Of a stretch of DNA of 64,000 nt, positions 62,120 to 64,000 are shown in pieces. A model generated the notes under the pieces. It worked only from the letters and a program-made list of their open reading frames with translations. It was not told the DNA's origin and made no database searches. The stretch's first letter is position 1. Each line of letters starts with the position of its first letter. The position numbers and the translations under genes are program-made. The stretch is from assembly GCF_014356525.2 (NCBI RefSeq), contig NC_052504.1:63294086-63358085 (forward strand). Direction: 5' to 3'. The stretch comes from Nilaparvata lugens. Lineage: Eukaryota > Arthropoda > Insecta > Hemiptera > Delphacidae.

Positions 62120-62514
62120 GTAAGCAGTCATCATTATTTTATTTGGTTTTATATTTTTTATGTATTTTATATCTTAATCTGAGTGCTGTTTAGAAATGAT
62201 CATGCTCATGTGATACTTCGAAACTAAGCTAGGTATTATTTTTTACTAGGTATTCGCATTATAAATTCACAATATAATATTGTAATCATTGGATTGAATG
62301 TCGAATCCAAAAAATAGAATAAGTACTGAATGAAAACTATTTGAAATTGCCAAAACCACTGATTTATGATAACAATTTGAAACAATAGTTTCGGTTGTAC
62401 ACCATTATCAATCTCTAGAAAACTGGAAGGTCAACCATAGAATAGCAGAATAGGTAGTGTGGATGAAGTTAAGATTGGCCGTTAATTGGCCAATCAAGGT
62501 CGTTGGCTGAGACA

Positions 62515-62591
62515 AGATACGCTCATAGTATTCCAAATATAGTCATGAAAATCAGATACGCTCATAGTATTCCAAATTTAGTCATGAAAAC
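62515..62591. repeat. Tandem duplication, 39-bp period
   Basis: AGATACGCTCATAGTATTCC followed by AAATWTAGTCATGAAAA occurs twice, at 62515 and 62554, in intron sequence. Confidence 0.8.
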
Positions 62592-64000
62592 CAACTGCAA
62601 ATTAAGTACCTAACTAACAAAACCAAATGAAAAATATAAAATGAAAAACAAATTACTTTTATTCTAATTCCTCACCATGAAGTTTGTACCAAATGAGTTC
62701 GAACAATCTTCACATTTGTTTGCATTTTTCACAATATTATTGAAATACTGTAATCGGAAATATGATTCAATGGACTTGATTCAACTTGAGACTTCGAGGT
62801 TAATAACTTGCTTCAATTTCCTTGTGTTTAGAGTCAGCCTTTTTTGCATTTCCCAATGTATCTAGGAAGTCACTCAACATTTCACTCATCCTCTCTCTTG
62901 TTTGATTTGGAGACATCAAATATTGTAAAACTATTATCAATTTCAATGTGCTTTTGGATTGATATGCATTTGGGATTACTTGCTTTGACCTCACAAAACT
63001 GAATAAGCATTGTAGGCTCCTCCATTGAGAAGTTGGTCTTGAATGTTCAATATTGATCTCATAGTTATGTTGGCCCCTGTTTGAGATGGGAAGACTATGT
63101 AATCAAATATATACTATTGATTATGAAAAAAAGTATTTACGGAAGTGAATTTGATTAACTTCAATTTCAAATTACTTTTAGAACGGTAATTCCGACCTTC
63201 AAAATATATTTCCAATGTAAGCCTTATTATTAAGCTTTGAGCGATTGGTCTTAAATGAAAAAGAATTCCATGCTCTATAAGCTGAATTGCCTTGAATCCA
63301 TCTTGCATCTACTATCATTTACTATCGGAAAACTGTCGAGACTGTGAAAATGAAAATATCGCCAATTTCTTGATTTTTTAAAACAAACGTATCTTACTTT
63401 ACGAATATAGTTTTACAAAAATCATTCTGCTCTTCAAATCAACACCAAGTACCAACCAAGTTTTTATCATTTCGGGTTACCGAGATAAACTGTTTAGAAT
63501 ATAGAAATTGGCCATTTTTTGTATACGGGGCTAAAAATAAATACACTTAAGGAGGAATTTTATATTTTTTGATCAAATTTCAGTTATGATACATGAATTT
63601 GAACCGCCTTGACGAGCTAAGAAGAATGAGCTGTAGTACAAAGAGATCGGATCATTCTGTCAAAAGTTATAAATGTTTGAAGTTTTGAAACCTCAACGCA
63701 TCCTTATGCGTGAGCCCTTCCCCCCCCCATAGGAAATACTGAAATTGAGTGTATCTATTGAGTATATTTATTTATTTTTTGTTAGGAAGGCATTGAATAA
63801 TGAAGAAATAGTTTTTCTGTAGTAGGACATGATTTTCTATTTTTGGTTGTATTCTCCCTCCCACCACTACTAAATGCGAAAATTTCTAGGGAATCCTGTT
63901 CAGAATTAATTGTTGTTTCACGTGATGTGTGGCTTTTTTATTATTACTAGAAAAATCTGGTGTGGTAAACTCACACAACTTTCCTTGCTCATTGAACTGT
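62592..64000. other. Intron sequence, no gene seen
   Basis: 1.4 kb of AT-rich sequence with a C run at 63721-63728. The short minus-strand frames show no family motif, no exon-like splice pair in phase with exon 15, and no transposon ends. Confidence 0.5.

Noticed and set aside
1..64000. CRISPR arrays, rRNA, bacterial operons or a defence system
   Set aside because: No regularly spaced repeats with unique spacers, no rRNA-like blocks and no prokaryotic gene organisation were seen. The DNA is eukaryotic throughout.

Overview
The window reads as insect nuclear DNA. It is AT-rich, has long introns with GT-AG borders, carries a multi-exon protein gene, and is packed with insect-type transposable elements. 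Several repeats (notably the AAGGTGCGTAC hairpin element) look familiar to me from planthoppers such as Nilaparvata. A hemipteran source is my best guess, not something the sequence proves. I see no bacterial genes, CRISPR arrays, rRNA or convincing tRNA genes.

Host gene. One gene on the + strand spans almost the whole window (about 1.2 to 62.1 kb). I could join fifteen exons by splice sites, reading phase and protein similarity, giving about 785 residues. Both ends lie outside the window. The product is a chain of four Cu/Zn-superoxide-dismutase-like domains followed by a non-SOD C-terminal stretch, the architecture of the insect 'related to SOD' (Rsod) family. Each domain keeps the cysteine pair of the SOD fold but has lost most copper ligands. 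It is therefore probably a structural or binding protein rather than an enzyme.

Introns. Intron 1 (1.5-7.5 kb) holds a diverged repeat pair and a hairpin MITE. Intron 4 (8.85-32.56 kb) is a nested stack: a jockey-like LINE (LINE-A, +) is split by a Ty3/gypsy element (-). The gypsy element is split in two places. One is a hAT-type element with a perfect 8-bp target duplication, itself carrying another terminal-inverted-repeat element. The other is a second LINE (LINE-B, +), which is interrupted by an 8.4-kb non-coding LTR element whose 2.02-kb LTRs are nearly identical. Intron 6 has a deleted mariner-like element and a piggyBac-like non-autonomous element. Introns 8, 9 and 11 carry LINE pieces; one LINE has an unusual ORF1 with a FLYWCH-like finger and an SGNH-esterase-like domain. 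Intron 13 (48.8-61.0 kb) contains an envelope-bearing errantivirus-like element on the - strand (gag, pol, env, tRNA-Lys-type primer site, -1 slip site), broken in pol and env. Next to it are a LINE tail with its own target duplication and a nearly full-length LINE (LINE-F).

How it fits together. Nothing in the window looks like an operon or gene cluster. It is one large host gene whose introns have absorbed repeated transposon invasions, from old decayed LINEs to a very recent LTR insertion. The intervals 2.6-4.0, 5.4-6.1, 6.5-7.5, 7.6-8.3, 8.85-9.5, 31.95-32.56, 32.82-33.38, 34.86-35.37, 37.1-37.7, 43.3-44.0, 47.3-48.7, 48.84-49.26, 61.2-62.07 and 62.6-64.0 kb are AT-rich intron sequence in which I see no gene.
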